Of a stretch of DNA of 9,199 nucleotides, positions 1 through 6,086 are shown piece by piece. How positions within the stretch are numbered: the first letter of the stretch is position 1; each line of letters begins with the position of its first letter. The DNA is from an uncultured Clostridium sp. (GTDB lineage: Bacteria; Bacillota; Clostridia; Lachnospirales; Lachnospiraceae), in assembly GCA_905192625.1 (NCBI GenBank), contig CAJJLI010000049.1, forward strand, positions 1 to 9,199, given 5' to 3'. The translations under genes and the position numbers were made by a program. The notes below the pieces were generated by a model. The model was given only the letters and a program-made list of their open reading frames with translations. It ran no database searches and was not told where the DNA came from.

Positions 1-303
1 TTGGTGAGTAGGGAGACATGTGTTAGGGGCGTTATAGGCAGTGTAGATATATTCTGCAGGATAGTGATTTTTAATTACTTTATCTTCTACAATTCCCATA
101 CCAGTCTCTTCAACAGCCATTTTTGCTAAAGAAATTCTTTGTTTGTTTGCCGCCATTGCAGCTGCAAAGAATATTTTATCTACTTGTTCTTGGGTATAGG
201 TTGCGAATTCCCTTTGTGCCTCTCTTAATTCTGTTAACTTTGTGATTAAAGTATCAATACTATCAACAAGAGTTGTTTCGTGTACCATATCTTTTTTTGC
301 CAT
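1..303 (-). CDS. adhE: Bifunctional acetaldehyde-CoA/alcohol dehydrogenase, N-terminal part (runs off window)
   Basis: My own translation from the ATG at 303 gives about 101 residues with no stop before base 1. AdhE reduces acetyl-CoA to acetaldehyde and then ethanol with NADH, regenerating NAD+ in fermentation; it is cytoplasmic and forms spirosome filaments. Only the start of the acetaldehyde dehydrogenase half is present. Recognisable blocks are YTQEQVDKIFFAAAMAAN, then LAKMAVEETGMGIVEDK and VIKNHYPAEYIY, which are near-invariant in clostridial AdhE. The start is supported by an AGGAGGA ribosome binding site at 311-317. The last few residues next to the window edge (after NTC) do not match the CGVI-type sequence I expect from the family, so the extreme edge could be divergent, erroneous or frameshifted. 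Family call is firm; completeness cannot be judged. Confidence 0.88.
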   Translation of the reverse strand, partial: MAKKDMVHETTLVDSIDTLITKLTELREAQREFATYTQEQVDKIFFAAAMAANKQRISLAKMAVEETGMGIVEDKVIKNHYPAEYIYTAYNAPNTCLPTHQ

Positions 304-399
304 ATTATTATCCTCCTATAATAATTATTGCTGTTTTCATAGAAATTTGCCTTGTTACATAGATGTTCATAAAAAAAATTATTAAAAGTTAAAACAAAG

Positions 400-417
400 A
401 TGTTAAAAAATTAACAA
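400..417. promoter_or_regulatory. Rex-type operator in the adhE leader
   Basis: The sequence is ATGTTAA-AAAA-TTAACAA, matching the Rex consensus TTGTTAA-N4-TTAACAA at every specified base except the first. Rex is the NADH/NAD+-sensing repressor that commonly controls adhE in Clostridia. The site lies 30-50 bp downstream of the predicted start of transcription, where a bound repressor could block elongation. Site seen directly; the regulator is inferred because no rex gene is in this window. Confidence 0.7.
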
Positions 418-454
418 ACTTAGTTGTAAACTATTTATCTTATTTAACAAAGTC

Positions 455-483
455 ATTGTATAACACTGTTAAAAAATTGTCAA
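455..483 (-). promoter_or_regulatory. adhE sigma-A promoter
   Basis: On the minus strand a consensus -35 TTGACA (478-483) is followed after 17 bp by TACAAT (455-460). Transcription would begin near 448 and give a leader of about 145 nt before the adhE start. This is the best promoter match in the gap between adhE and the SRAP gene. Confidence 0.7.
466..483. promoter_or_regulatory. Second, weaker Rex-like site over the adhE -35
   Basis: CTGTTAA-AAAA-TTGTCAA keeps the TGTTAA arm and a degenerate second arm of the Rex consensus. It coincides with the -35 hexamer (478-483) and the spacer of the adhE promoter. A further TTGTTAA half-site (minus strand) lies at about 444-450. The overlap with the promoter makes it a plausible operator, but the degenerate arm lowers confidence. 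Confidence 0.4.
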
Positions 484-590
484 TGTTGATATCTTACAAA
501 TAAAATCCTCTTAACTAGATATTTATGGTAAAAATAAATAGATAAAAAAGTAAAAAGCAAAAAATTACGAATTGGTACATTGATTCATTG

Positions 591-1214
591 CTACTTGAAT
601 TCAAAACGAAGTTGTTCGTAAGCTTCATTTTTAGGAGGGGACATAGTTTCTTTATATAAAGGAGATGGAATCCTACTAAGAATACCAGAAGCGCTTTTGT
701 AATCTAGTATAAAAGGTTCAACCTCCTCTTGGTTTAATAAAACGGGCATGCGATTATGAATTTCTTTCATAGAATCATTGGCAGCAGTGGTCAATATAAC
801 AAAGCGTTCTTCGTTAGAAAAGACTTGATATAGTCCGCACATGTATAAGATTCTATGATTTGGATCTTTGAAGTAATACTTTTGTTTGTCACCCATTCGA
901 TTCCATTCAAAGAAGCCGCTGGAAGGAATCACGACACGTTTGGTCAGTAAAGGTTCAGCAAACATACGTTTTTCATTTGCAGATTCGCTTCGGGCATTAA
1001 TAATGACTTCACGCCCTTTAAAACCAGGAAATCCCCAAGTCATAATTTTTGGAACTAAACTATTTTCGTTATTTGTCAGGATGGTCACTTCATTGGTAGG
1101 ATAAATCTCCCCTGTTTTTGTTTGTTTTTCATTTTGAAAGCGTTCATCCAAACGTCGAACAATGCGAAGAATTTCTTCATTATCTTCTTCCTCTATATAA
1201 AATCTACCACACAT
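591..1214 (-). CDS. SRAP-family abasic-site processing protein (YedK/HMCES type)
   Basis: SOS response-associated peptidase family protein of 207 residues, close to the family's usual ~210-230. Family members bind abasic sites in single-stranded DNA and shield them through a thiazolidine link to Cys2 after the initiator Met is removed. Visible here are MCGR at the N-terminus (Cys2), WGFPGF, INARSE (Asn73), VIPSSGFFEW (Glu103) and IHNRMP (His153), matching the catalytic Cys/Asn/Glu/His set of E. coli YedK. A GTG six bases upstream at 1220 is in frame, but it abuts the AGAGG ribosome binding site and would bury the essential Cys, so the ATG at 1214 is the real start. It is divergent from a LexA-boxed polymerase operon, which fits a DNA-damage role. 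No convincing terminator follows the stop. Confidence 0.93.
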   Translation of the reverse strand: MCGRFYIEEEDNEEILRIVRRLDERFQNEKQTKTGEIYPTNEVTILTNNENSLVPKIMTWGFPGFKGREVIINARSESANEKRMFAEPLLTKRVVIPSSGFFEWNRMGDKQKYYFKDPNHRILYMCGLYQVFSNEERFVILTTAANDSMKEIHNRMPVLLNQEEVEPFILDYKSASGILSRIPSPLYKETMSPPKNEAYEQLRFEFK

Positions 1215-1228
1215 AGACACCTCTTTCT

Positions 1229-1243
1229 AAACGCTATACGTTT
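1229..1243. promoter_or_regulatory. 15-bp inverted repeat in the SRAP leader, possible operator
   Basis: AAACG-CTATA-CGTTT is a perfect 5-bp-arm dyad located between the predicted transcription start and the ribosome binding site of the SRAP gene. The arms are not the GAAC/GTTC of Firmicute LexA boxes, so if it is an operator the regulator is unknown. Confidence 0.3.
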
Positions 1244-1268
1244 CTACGGTTACTATACTCTTTATACA

Positions 1269-1277
1269 ATTATAGCA
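1269..1277 (-). promoter_or_regulatory. Extended -10 promoter of the SRAP gene
   Basis: The minus strand reads TGCTATAAT, a perfect TG-n extended -10 (TATAAT at 1269-1274). No good -35 is visible 17 bp upstream, which is typical for extended -10 promoters. Predicted transcription start is near 1262, about 48 nt before the start codon. Confidence 0.55.
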
Positions 1278-1587
1278 CATAATTCATAAAAACTATTCTC
1301 TTCTAAAATAATTTTAATCTCAGAATGCTTTTTTTAGTTAATCAAAAGGCTAAAGAGTTAAAAAATAAAACGATATAAGAAGAAAAATAACTGGTAAAAT
1401 ATATAAGTATTAGTAAGAAATTTGAGCAAAGTATAAAATATCTGGAAATGGCTTACTTTAGTAATAAAATGGTTTAGTTAATATTAATTATATTTAACTT
1501 AAAAAACAAACAATAAATCAAAGTTAAGTTAATAGAAAATTATGTATAAAACACCAGTAAATTAGCCTAATTAATAATAATCTTGTA
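1278..1587. other. AT-rich divergent intergenic region
   Basis: This 310-bp stretch separates the SRAP promoter from the polymerase-operon promoter. It is very AT-rich, with no open frame or RNA gene I can support. It contains two copies of TTTAGTTAA (1333-1341 and 1473-1481), a 9-mer that recurs in selenium-gene intergenic regions of this window. Otherwise I see nothing in it. Confidence 0.5.
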
Positions 1588-1616
1588 TTTACAAAGAACA
1601 TATATTCTGATATAAT
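1588..1616 (+). promoter_or_regulatory. Promoter of the small ORF-polymerase operon
   Basis: TTTACA (1588-1593), a 17-bp spacer and a consensus TATAAT (1611-1616) form a strong sigma-A promoter. Transcription would begin near 1623. Two LexA-like boxes lie in the spacer and at the start point, so it should be repressed in undamaged cells. Confidence 0.75.
1595..1608. promoter_or_regulatory. LexA (SOS) box 1
   Basis: AGAACATATATTCT fits the Firmicute LexA/DinR core GAAC-N4-GTTC with one mismatch in the core (ATTC for GTTC). It lies exactly between the -35 and -10 of the polymerase operon. Confidence 0.62.
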
Positions 1617-1619
1617 AAA

Positions 1620-1633
1620 CGTACATATGTTCG
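1620..1633. promoter_or_regulatory. LexA (SOS) box 2
   Basis: CGTACATATGTTCG matches the B. subtilis-type consensus CGAACRNRYGTTYG at all but one specified position. It covers the predicted transcription start. Two boxes 25 bp apart over one promoter strengthen the SOS assignment. Confidence 0.7.
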
Positions 1634-1654
1634 ATTGAAAAGAGGTGTAATGAC

Positions 1655-1921
1655 ATGCAGACAAATATACCAGTGGATATAATATCATTTAGTAATACAT
1701 TAGGAGAAATAAAGCCAATGCGTATAAGATTGGAAAATGAGCTGCATGAGAGAGTCACTGTAGATATTATTGAGATACTACTCAGAAAAGAAGCAAAACC
1801 TTCTGGAGTACGCATTTTAATTTTTATATGTCGTGTTTGTTTATATGAGGAGGAGCATTTGATAGAACTACATTTCAATACGGAATCACTTAAATGGACA
1901 TTGTACCGCATGGTAAGTTAA
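1655..1921 (+). CDS. Uncharacterised 88-residue protein of the SOS polymerase operon
   Basis: I do not recognise a named family with certainty. The ATG at 1655 is preceded by AGAGGTG (1641-1647) at a good distance. The frame ends in TAA only 3 bp before the polymerase start, and the polymerase has no good ribosome binding site of its own, so the two are probably translationally coupled. The protein is a short, mixed alpha/beta-looking chain with no signal peptide or membrane segment. It has CRVC at residues 59-62 and a tail of alternating hydrophobic and polar residues ending LKWTLYRMVS. In Bacillus, small YolD-type proteins precede Y-family polymerases (UvrX, YqjW). The position is analogous, but I see no clear YolD motif. 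A role as a polymerase accessory is an inference from context only. Confidence 0.72.
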   Translation: MQTNIPVDIISFSNTLGEIKPMRIRLENELHERVTVDIIEILLRKEAKPSGVRILIFICRVCLYEEEHLIELHFNTESLKWTLYRMVS

Positions 1922-1924
1922 GTT

Positions 1925-3181
1925 ATGGGAGAATCGTTAGTTTTTCATATTGATGTAAATTCTGCTTTTTTGAGTTGGGAAGCAGCCTATCGCCTTCATG
2001 TACTTGGTGAAAAAGTTGATCTACGAGAAATTCCTTCTGTGGTAGGTGGAGACAAAGAACAAAGGCATGGTATTGTTCTTGCAAAATCCATACCAGCAAA
2101 AAAGTATAATATTCATACTGGAGAGGCTTTGGCAAGCGCACTACGAAAGTGCCCTGATTTGGTTGTAGTTCCACCAAATTATGAGATGTATGTAAAAGCA
2201 TCCAAGGCGTTTATTTCAATTTTATCTGAGGTATCCGCAAACGTGGAGCAATATTCCATTGATGAGGCATTTATTGATATGTCTGGTACTGAATTGTTGT
2301 ATGGATCACCTATAATACTTGCTAATAATTTAAGGGAGAGAATTAAAGAGGAGTTAAATTTTACTGTTAATATAGGAGTATCTTCGAATAAATTGCTGGC
2401 TAAGATGGCGGGGGAATTAAAAAAACCGGATTTAGTGCATACCCTGTACCCAGACGAGATTAAGAAAAAAATGTGGCCTTTGCCTGTTGCTGAGTTATTT
2501 TACATTGGAAGAGCGACGGAAAGGAAGCTATATTCATTAGGAATACGAACAATCGGAGAGCTAGCAAATACGGATGTGTCTATTTTACGGAATCATCTTG
2601 GAAAACATGGGGAAGTATTGTATCAATATTCACATGGAATTGATCAATCTCCGTTTTTGTCGCAGCCAGTAGCCAATAAAGGTTATGGAAATTCCGTAAC
2701 CACCCCTTGTGATGTTGGTTCAAGGGAACATGCCAAAATGGTACTTTTGTCACTATGTGAAACGGTTGCAATGCGTTTAAGGAAAGATGAGGTAAAAGGA
2801 GCCTGTATTTCTGTTTCCATCAAAGATTTTTCATTTTTTTATAAATCACATCAAGGAAATTTGTACTCTCCAACAAATACAACACTTGAAATTTATCATT
2901 TTGCAGCAAAGTTATTTGATGAGCTTTGGGATGGGGTTACACCCCTGCGCCAATTTGGTGTACATGTAGGGAAAATTACAAATGAATCATTTCGACAATA
3001 TAATCTGTTTGACAGAACAAAGTATGAAAAGCTAGAAAAACTAGATCAGGCAATTGATAAAATACGAACTAGATATGGAGAAGACTCAATAATGAGAGCA
3101 AGCTTTATTAATTCACCAGCATATCACATGTATGGAGGAATATCAAAAGATAAGCGTGGAGGAATAACCAAGCCAGTATAA
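1925..3181 (+). CDS. Y-family DNA polymerase (DinB/UmuC-like translesion polymerase)
   Basis: This 418-residue lesion-bypass DNA polymerase acts at stalled replication forks. The catalytic metal ligands are visible: Asp10 in HIDVNSAF and Asp113-Glu114 in YSIDEAFID. Phe15 aligns with the steric gate that excludes ribonucleotides. GVSSNKLLAKMAGELKKPD (about 151-169) is the palm/fingers block typical of DinB. A helix-hairpin-helix thumb region follows at about 189-215 (FYIGRATERKLYSLGI), then the little-finger domain. QYNLF at 358-362 is a good beta-clamp-binding motif, as expected for loading at the fork. It is the second gene of a LexA-boxed operon, so induction by DNA damage is likely. Whether it is the Pol IV orthologue or a UvrX/YqjW-type UmuC paralogue cannot be settled without a tree, so no symbol is given. 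Confidence 0.93.
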   Translation: MGESLVFHIDVNSAFLSWEAAYRLHVLGEKVDLREIPSVVGGDKEQRHGIVLAKSIPAKKYNIHTGEALASALRKCPDLVVVPPNYEMYVKASKAFISILSEVSANVEQYSIDEAFIDMSGTELLYGSPIILANNLRERIKEELNFTVNIGVSSNKLLAKMAGELKKPDLVHTLYPDEIKKKMWPLPVAELFYIGRATERKLYSLGIRTIGELANTDVSILRNHLGKHGEVLYQYSHGIDQSPFLSQPVANKGYGNSVTTPCDVGSREHAKMVLLSLCETVAMRLRKDEVKGACISVSIKDFSFFYKSHQGNLYSPTNTTLEIYHFAAKLFDELWDGVTPLRQFGVHVGKITNESFRQYNLFDRTKYEKLEKLDQAIDKIRTRYGEDSIMRASFINSPAYHMYGGISKDKRGGITKPV

Positions 3182-3204
3182 CAAAAACTGACTTGGTTAT
3201 TTTA
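3163..3204 (+). terminator. Intrinsic terminator of the SOS polymerase operon
   Basis: AATAACCAAG (3163-3172) pairs perfectly with CTTGGTTATT (3192-3201). Inside, CAGT (3174-3177) pairs with ACTG (3187-3190) after one mismatch, and a T-run TTTT (3200-3203) follows. The last four codons and the stop codon (3179-3181) of the polymerase lie inside the hairpin. On the opposite strand there is no T-run, so it does not serve the convergent yqeC gene. Confidence 0.8.
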
Positions 3205-3257
3205 GAATATATAAAAGGGAGTTCTTATAGTTTTCGTAGTTATAAAGTTTATATATG

Positions 3258-3986
3258 CTAATTTTGAAAGGAAGTAATGATACATTTTTTTGATATTAGG
3301 AAAGAGGCAATAGCGAGAGCTTTTTTAAATAACTCTTGATTATCTGCTTTATTTAGTATCATTTCATAACGGCATGTAACATTTTTCTTTTGCCCTTGCT
3401 CACTTTCTAAAATAGTAGCCACATCCTCCGGTAAAAGCAGGTTATTTTGTTTTTTATTAAGTACGTTAGCCAATATCTCTGCACGATGACTAACTTCATT
3501 TATTGGTTTTCCTAAGCAATCAAGGCCAGTAACCCCTACAACGAGTGTTGTATACGATGGTATTACAGGCTCATGAATTGCAGGCGCTTTTATTGGCATG
3601 TGTTTTGAACCATCGGCTTCAATTAAGAGAACGTCACATATGTTAGGTAACTGTGCTAAGAATGAATCGCTAAAGCTTTTTAGCTTTTGGTTATCGCTAG
3701 GCAAACCGACAGTAACGACACAGTGTTTTTCTAAAGCGTCTTTTATTTCATCCAGGTTCTCATGCAAAACAACATTGTGTTTAGGTTTATAAATGTGAGT
3801 TGTTGTTGTAATAATAACTCTTTTTTTAAGTTCTTTTAATTCATTTGAAAGTCTTTTTATGAGGCTGCTCTTGCCACCTCCGCCTACAAAGGCTATTATT
3901 TCCTTGTTTCCTAGAGAAAGAGAGAGCGCATCAATTAATGTTTCTTTTTCTTTGTAAAGATTTTGCTCATATTGATAAATCAGCAT
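3258..3986 (-). CDS. yqeC: Selenium cofactor accessory protein YqeC (putative NTPase)
   Basis: This 242-residue YqeC-family protein is a genomic marker of selenium-dependent molybdenum hydroxylase maturation. Its exact reaction is not established. Motifs seen: a P-loop-like GGGGKSS at 35-41, TTTTH at 60-64, LIEADGSKHMPIKAP at 121-135 with acidic Glu123/Asp125 likely near the nucleotide, the GVTGLDCLG block at 151-159, and NKAD at 212-215 resembling a nucleotide-base motif. An in-frame TTG upstream at 3998 is part of the ribosome binding site itself (GGGAGG at 3991-3996), so the ATG at 3986 is chosen. It is the last gene of the six-gene selenium run, 72 bp after DUF3343 with no obvious promoter between. 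I see no strong terminator after it, only an AT-only dyad (3207-3256). Confidence 0.88.
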   Translation of the reverse strand: MLIYQYEQNLYKEKETLIDALSLSLGNKEIIAFVGGGGKSSLIKRLSNELKELKKRVIITTTTHIYKPKHNVVLHENLDEIKDALEKHCVVTVGLPSDNQKLKSFSDSFLAQLPNICDVLLIEADGSKHMPIKAPAIHEPVIPSYTTLVVGVTGLDCLGKPINEVSHRAEILANVLNKKQNNLLLPEDVATILESEQGQKKNVTCRYEMILNKADNQELFKKALAIASFLISKKCIITSFQN

Positions 3987-4058
3987 ATGGCCTCCCAAAA
4001 GCAGTAGTTTGTTATTTACTCTGGTTTGTGTGTTTAGTAAAAAAAATTTTAAGTAATA

Positions 4059-4295
4059 TTATAAGAGGATTTCATACATTCCATCTATGGAAAAATGCTC
4101 TCTTTGTATGATTTCTTCAAGGACTGGTCGTTGGCTTGTGACTGTACACCAAGAGAAGCCACAACCTGCTGTGATTTCTCTTGGAATTGGAATTAGACGG
4201 CCGGCAATCCCGTTTTGTTTACAGTAAGTTTCAAAACTCATGGCAGCAGTCGTAGTATGAAAAGCAATCACTAATTTTAATTCTTTTGTTCTCAT
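4059..4295 (-). CDS. DUF3343 protein, putative Se/S carrier-like
   Basis: This 78-residue protein of the DUF3343 (Se/S carrier-like) family is a frequent companion of YqeB, YqeC and SelD. Conserved features are the N-terminal FHTTTAAMSFE strand-turn-helix, IPIPREIT and a cysteine-bearing loop AGCGFSWC with Cys45 and Cys50. Cys25 is a third cysteine. The family is thought to hold persulfide or perselenide on a cysteine, by analogy with the TusA-like fold neighbours; this is inference, not shown by the sequence. The start at 4295 has a GAAAGGA ribosome binding site a few bases upstream. It lies between an unusually long AT-rich gap (419 bp) upstream and yqeC downstream, with which it is probably co-transcribed. 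Confidence 0.85.
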   Translation of the reverse strand: MRTKELKLVIAFHTTTAAMSFETYCKQNGIAGRLIPIPREITAGCGFSWCTVTSQRPVLEEIIQREHFSIDGMYEILL

Positions 4296-4714
4296 AATAT
4301 TCCTTTCACTATCAATAAAATTTAAAAATGGTAAATGCGTTAAAAATAATAAATTTATATCAATGTTAATCCAATGAACTAAATTAAAGTTAATACTAAA
4401 TTTAAATAAAAATTAATCTACATAAACTAGCAGTAAGTTAATTAAAAAACATAATTAAAAAAATTATAACATTAAGTTGAAATGATAAAAGTTTAAGTAA
4501 AATAAACAGGGAACAAATGATGTGATTAACTAAATTTAAGCGCGAATAATTAATTAGTTGTGTTTAAATTAGCTAAAATTAATTTAATATAATTATAAGC
4601 GTAAACTAAAAGTGAAACTCTGTAATAAATATAAGTTTTACTAAAAATTACATATGGTACTAACTGTAAAATTACTAACGTAAACAAGTCATTGATTGAA
4701 TTTGTTGTAATCAA
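4296..4714. other. 419-bp AT-rich non-coding gap in the selenium cluster
   Basis: No open frame, RNA gene or convincing promoter could be supported. The stretch is dominated by TTAA/AATTAA words and contains repeated ACTAAATT[T]AA words (about 4378-4387, 4395-4404, 4530-4538), TTAACTAAA at 4526-4534 and one GCGCG patch near 4540-4544. A 7-bp dyad ATTGATT/AATCAAT (4691-4697, 4709-4715) abuts the desulfurase stop but has no T-run. A promoter for DUF3343-yqeC may lie here but I cannot place it. Confidence 0.5.
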
Positions 4715-5860
4715 TTATTGTTGATCTAAAAGTGCGAGTTGCGTTATGGCGCGAATCGCTAGGTCAACCTCTTCTTCTTTATTAAGGTGAGAAAAACTAA
4801 AACGGACTGCACCTTGTTCTATCGTATTAAGTGCTGTATGCATGAGTGGGGCACAATGACCGCCGGACCTTGTGCATATATCATATTCATAAGCAAGTTG
4901 ATCGGAAATAAAACCTGAATCATAATCACCTATATTTAAAGCGACGATAGCGGCACGCATTTTTGTTTGAAAATCTCCATAAATCTTAACATTTGGTAGA
5001 TTTTTAATCCCATCATAGAACTTCCACATCAAGGCAAGTTCTTTGTTTCTTATACTCTCAAGACCTGTTTTATTAATATATTCAATTCCAGAGATTAATC
5101 CAGCAACTCCATGGGTGTTAACAGTACCAGCTTCCAAAGATTCTGGCATTTGATTTGGTTGACCCTTTAAATAAGTAGAAATACCAGTACCGCCATACTT
5201 AAGTGGTGTAATTTGAATTCTATCTCGTAGTAAAAGGCCACCAATTCCTTGAGGACCGAATAAGCCTTTGTGTCCAGTAAAACATAGTATATCAATGCCT
5301 TGTTTTTTCATGGAGATTGGAAATACACCAGCAGTTTGTGCTGTGTCAAGAATGCATAATAAGTTATGTTTTTTACAGATACTTGTAATTTTATCAAGGT
5401 CAATTAGATTGCCTGTTAAATTAGATGCATGATTGCAAATCACTGCTTTGGTGTTTGGTTGAATAAGTTTTTCTAAGGAATCGTACTCAAGAACCCCTTC
5501 TTTATTGCAATTTACAATGGAAATTGATACCCCTTGGTTTTCCATAAAATAAAGGGGGCGAAGTACAGAATTATGTTCCATAGCAGTTGTAATAACATGA
5601 TCTCCGTTATTAAAAAGTCCTTGTATCACTGTATTTAGGCTTTCAGTTATATTGGAGGTAAAGACGGTTTGTTCTGGACCGTATCCGTCAAAAAAATCTG
5701 AAAGTATGGAACGTGCATGAAATAATAACCGGGAAGCATTGAGAGTAGACTCATGAACACCCCGGTTACTATTTCCTAATTCTTTTATAGCATGGTAGAC
5801 AGCTTCCGCTACACAGTCAGGTTTTAAAAGACTAGTAGCAGCATTATCAAAGTATATCAT
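4715..5860 (-). CDS. Cysteine desulfurase family protein (EF2568 type), probable selenium/sulfur donor enzyme
   Basis: This 381-residue class V aminotransferase-fold PLP enzyme belongs to the cysteine desulfurase/selenocysteine lyase group and resembles the Enterococcus EF2568-type subfamily found with selenium-dependent hydroxylase genes. It should release sulfur or selenium from cysteine or selenocysteine as an enzyme-bound persulfide/perselenide. Seen: the N-terminal MIYFDNAATS, EHNS (His96), LDTAQTAG (Asp172, PLP pyridine), GHKG with Lys198 as the PLP Schiff-base lysine, and CTRSGGHCAPLMH with catalytic Cys336. An open frame extends upstream to an ATG at 5956, but that ATG has no ribosome binding site. 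AAGAGG (5869-5874) fits the ATG at 5860 (8 bp); the ATG at 5866 is too close. Whether the real substrate is cysteine or selenocysteine is not visible. Confidence 0.9.
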   Translation of the reverse strand: MIYFDNAATSLLKPDCVAEAVYHAIKELGNSNRGVHESTLNASRLLFHARSILSDFFDGYGPEQTVFTSNITESLNTVIQGLFNNGDHVITTAMEHNSVLRPLYFMENQGVSISIVNCNKEGVLEYDSLEKLIQPNTKAVICNHASNLTGNLIDLDKITSICKKHNLLCILDTAQTAGVFPISMKKQGIDILCFTGHKGLFGPQGIGGLLLRDRIQITPLKYGGTGISTYLKGQPNQMPESLEAGTVNTHGVAGLISGIEYINKTGLESIRNKELALMWKFYDGIKNLPNVKIYGDFQTKMRAAIVALNIGDYDSGFISDQLAYEYDICTRSGGHCAPLMHTALNTIEQGAVRFSFSHLNKEEEVDLAIRAITQLALLDQQ

Positions 5861-5916
5861 AGACATTACCTCTTTTTGTTGCAGTTGACATGTATTAAAA
5901 TAATTCTTTTTATGCT

Positions 5917-5953
5917 GAAAAATACTAGAAAGTAGACTAAACTTCCTAGTATT
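5917..5953 (-). terminator. Terminator-like hairpin in the desulfurase leader
   Basis: The 13-nt arms 5921-5933 and 5941-5953 pair completely on the minus-strand RNA if one G-U pair is allowed, with a 7-nt loop. The right end of the stem runs into UUUUU (5922-5918). It lies about 60 nt upstream of the chosen desulfurase start and 134 bp after yqeB. It could end the yqeB transcript or act as an attenuator for the desulfurase gene. The stem has few G-C pairs, so strength is uncertain. Confidence 0.5.
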
Positions 5954-6034
5954 CATATGGATACTGATTTATATATTTATCATAAGTAGAATTCTTTAAA
6001 TGAATTCGTTATTAAGTATGAACTAATTTCTATA

Positions 6035-6064
6035 ATTATATGAAATTTGAGTATGTGATTTCAG
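6035..6064 (-). promoter_or_regulatory. Candidate promoter for the desulfurase gene
   Basis: On the minus strand CTGAAA (6059-6064) is followed after 18 bp by a consensus TATAAT (6035-6040). Transcription from here would start near 6028 and run through the hairpin at 5921-5953 before reaching the gene. The -10 is perfect; the -35 matches four of six. Confidence 0.4.
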
Positions 6065-6086
6065 CATTGATAAAATAAGTTCTAGT

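Noticed and set aside
886..1104. Plus-strand open frame opposite the SRAP gene
   Set aside because: It is antisense to the conserved catalytic core of SRAP and resembles no protein; a shadow frame.
1229..1243. LexA box for the SRAP gene
   Set aside because: The arms are AAACG/CGTTT with a 5-bp spacer, unlike GAAC-N4-GTTC.
1567..1911. Minus-strand open frame of 114 codons opposite the small SOS-operon gene
   Set aside because: It lies antisense to a gene with a promoter and ribosome binding site, has a low-complexity Ile/Tyr-rich C-terminus and no ribosome binding site of its own.
1923..2771. Minus-strand frames opposite the polymerase (1923-2201, 2580-2771)
   Set aside because: They overlap conserved polymerase motifs, with no start signals or recognisable content.
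3207..3256. Terminator for yqeC from the ATATATAAA/TTTATATAT dyad
   Set aside because: The stem is A-T only with a 32-nt loop and weak inner pairing; most likely compositional.
4691..4715. Intrinsic terminator after the desulfurase gene
   Set aside because: The 7-bp stem is mostly A-T, the loop is 11 nt and there is no T-run on the minus strand.
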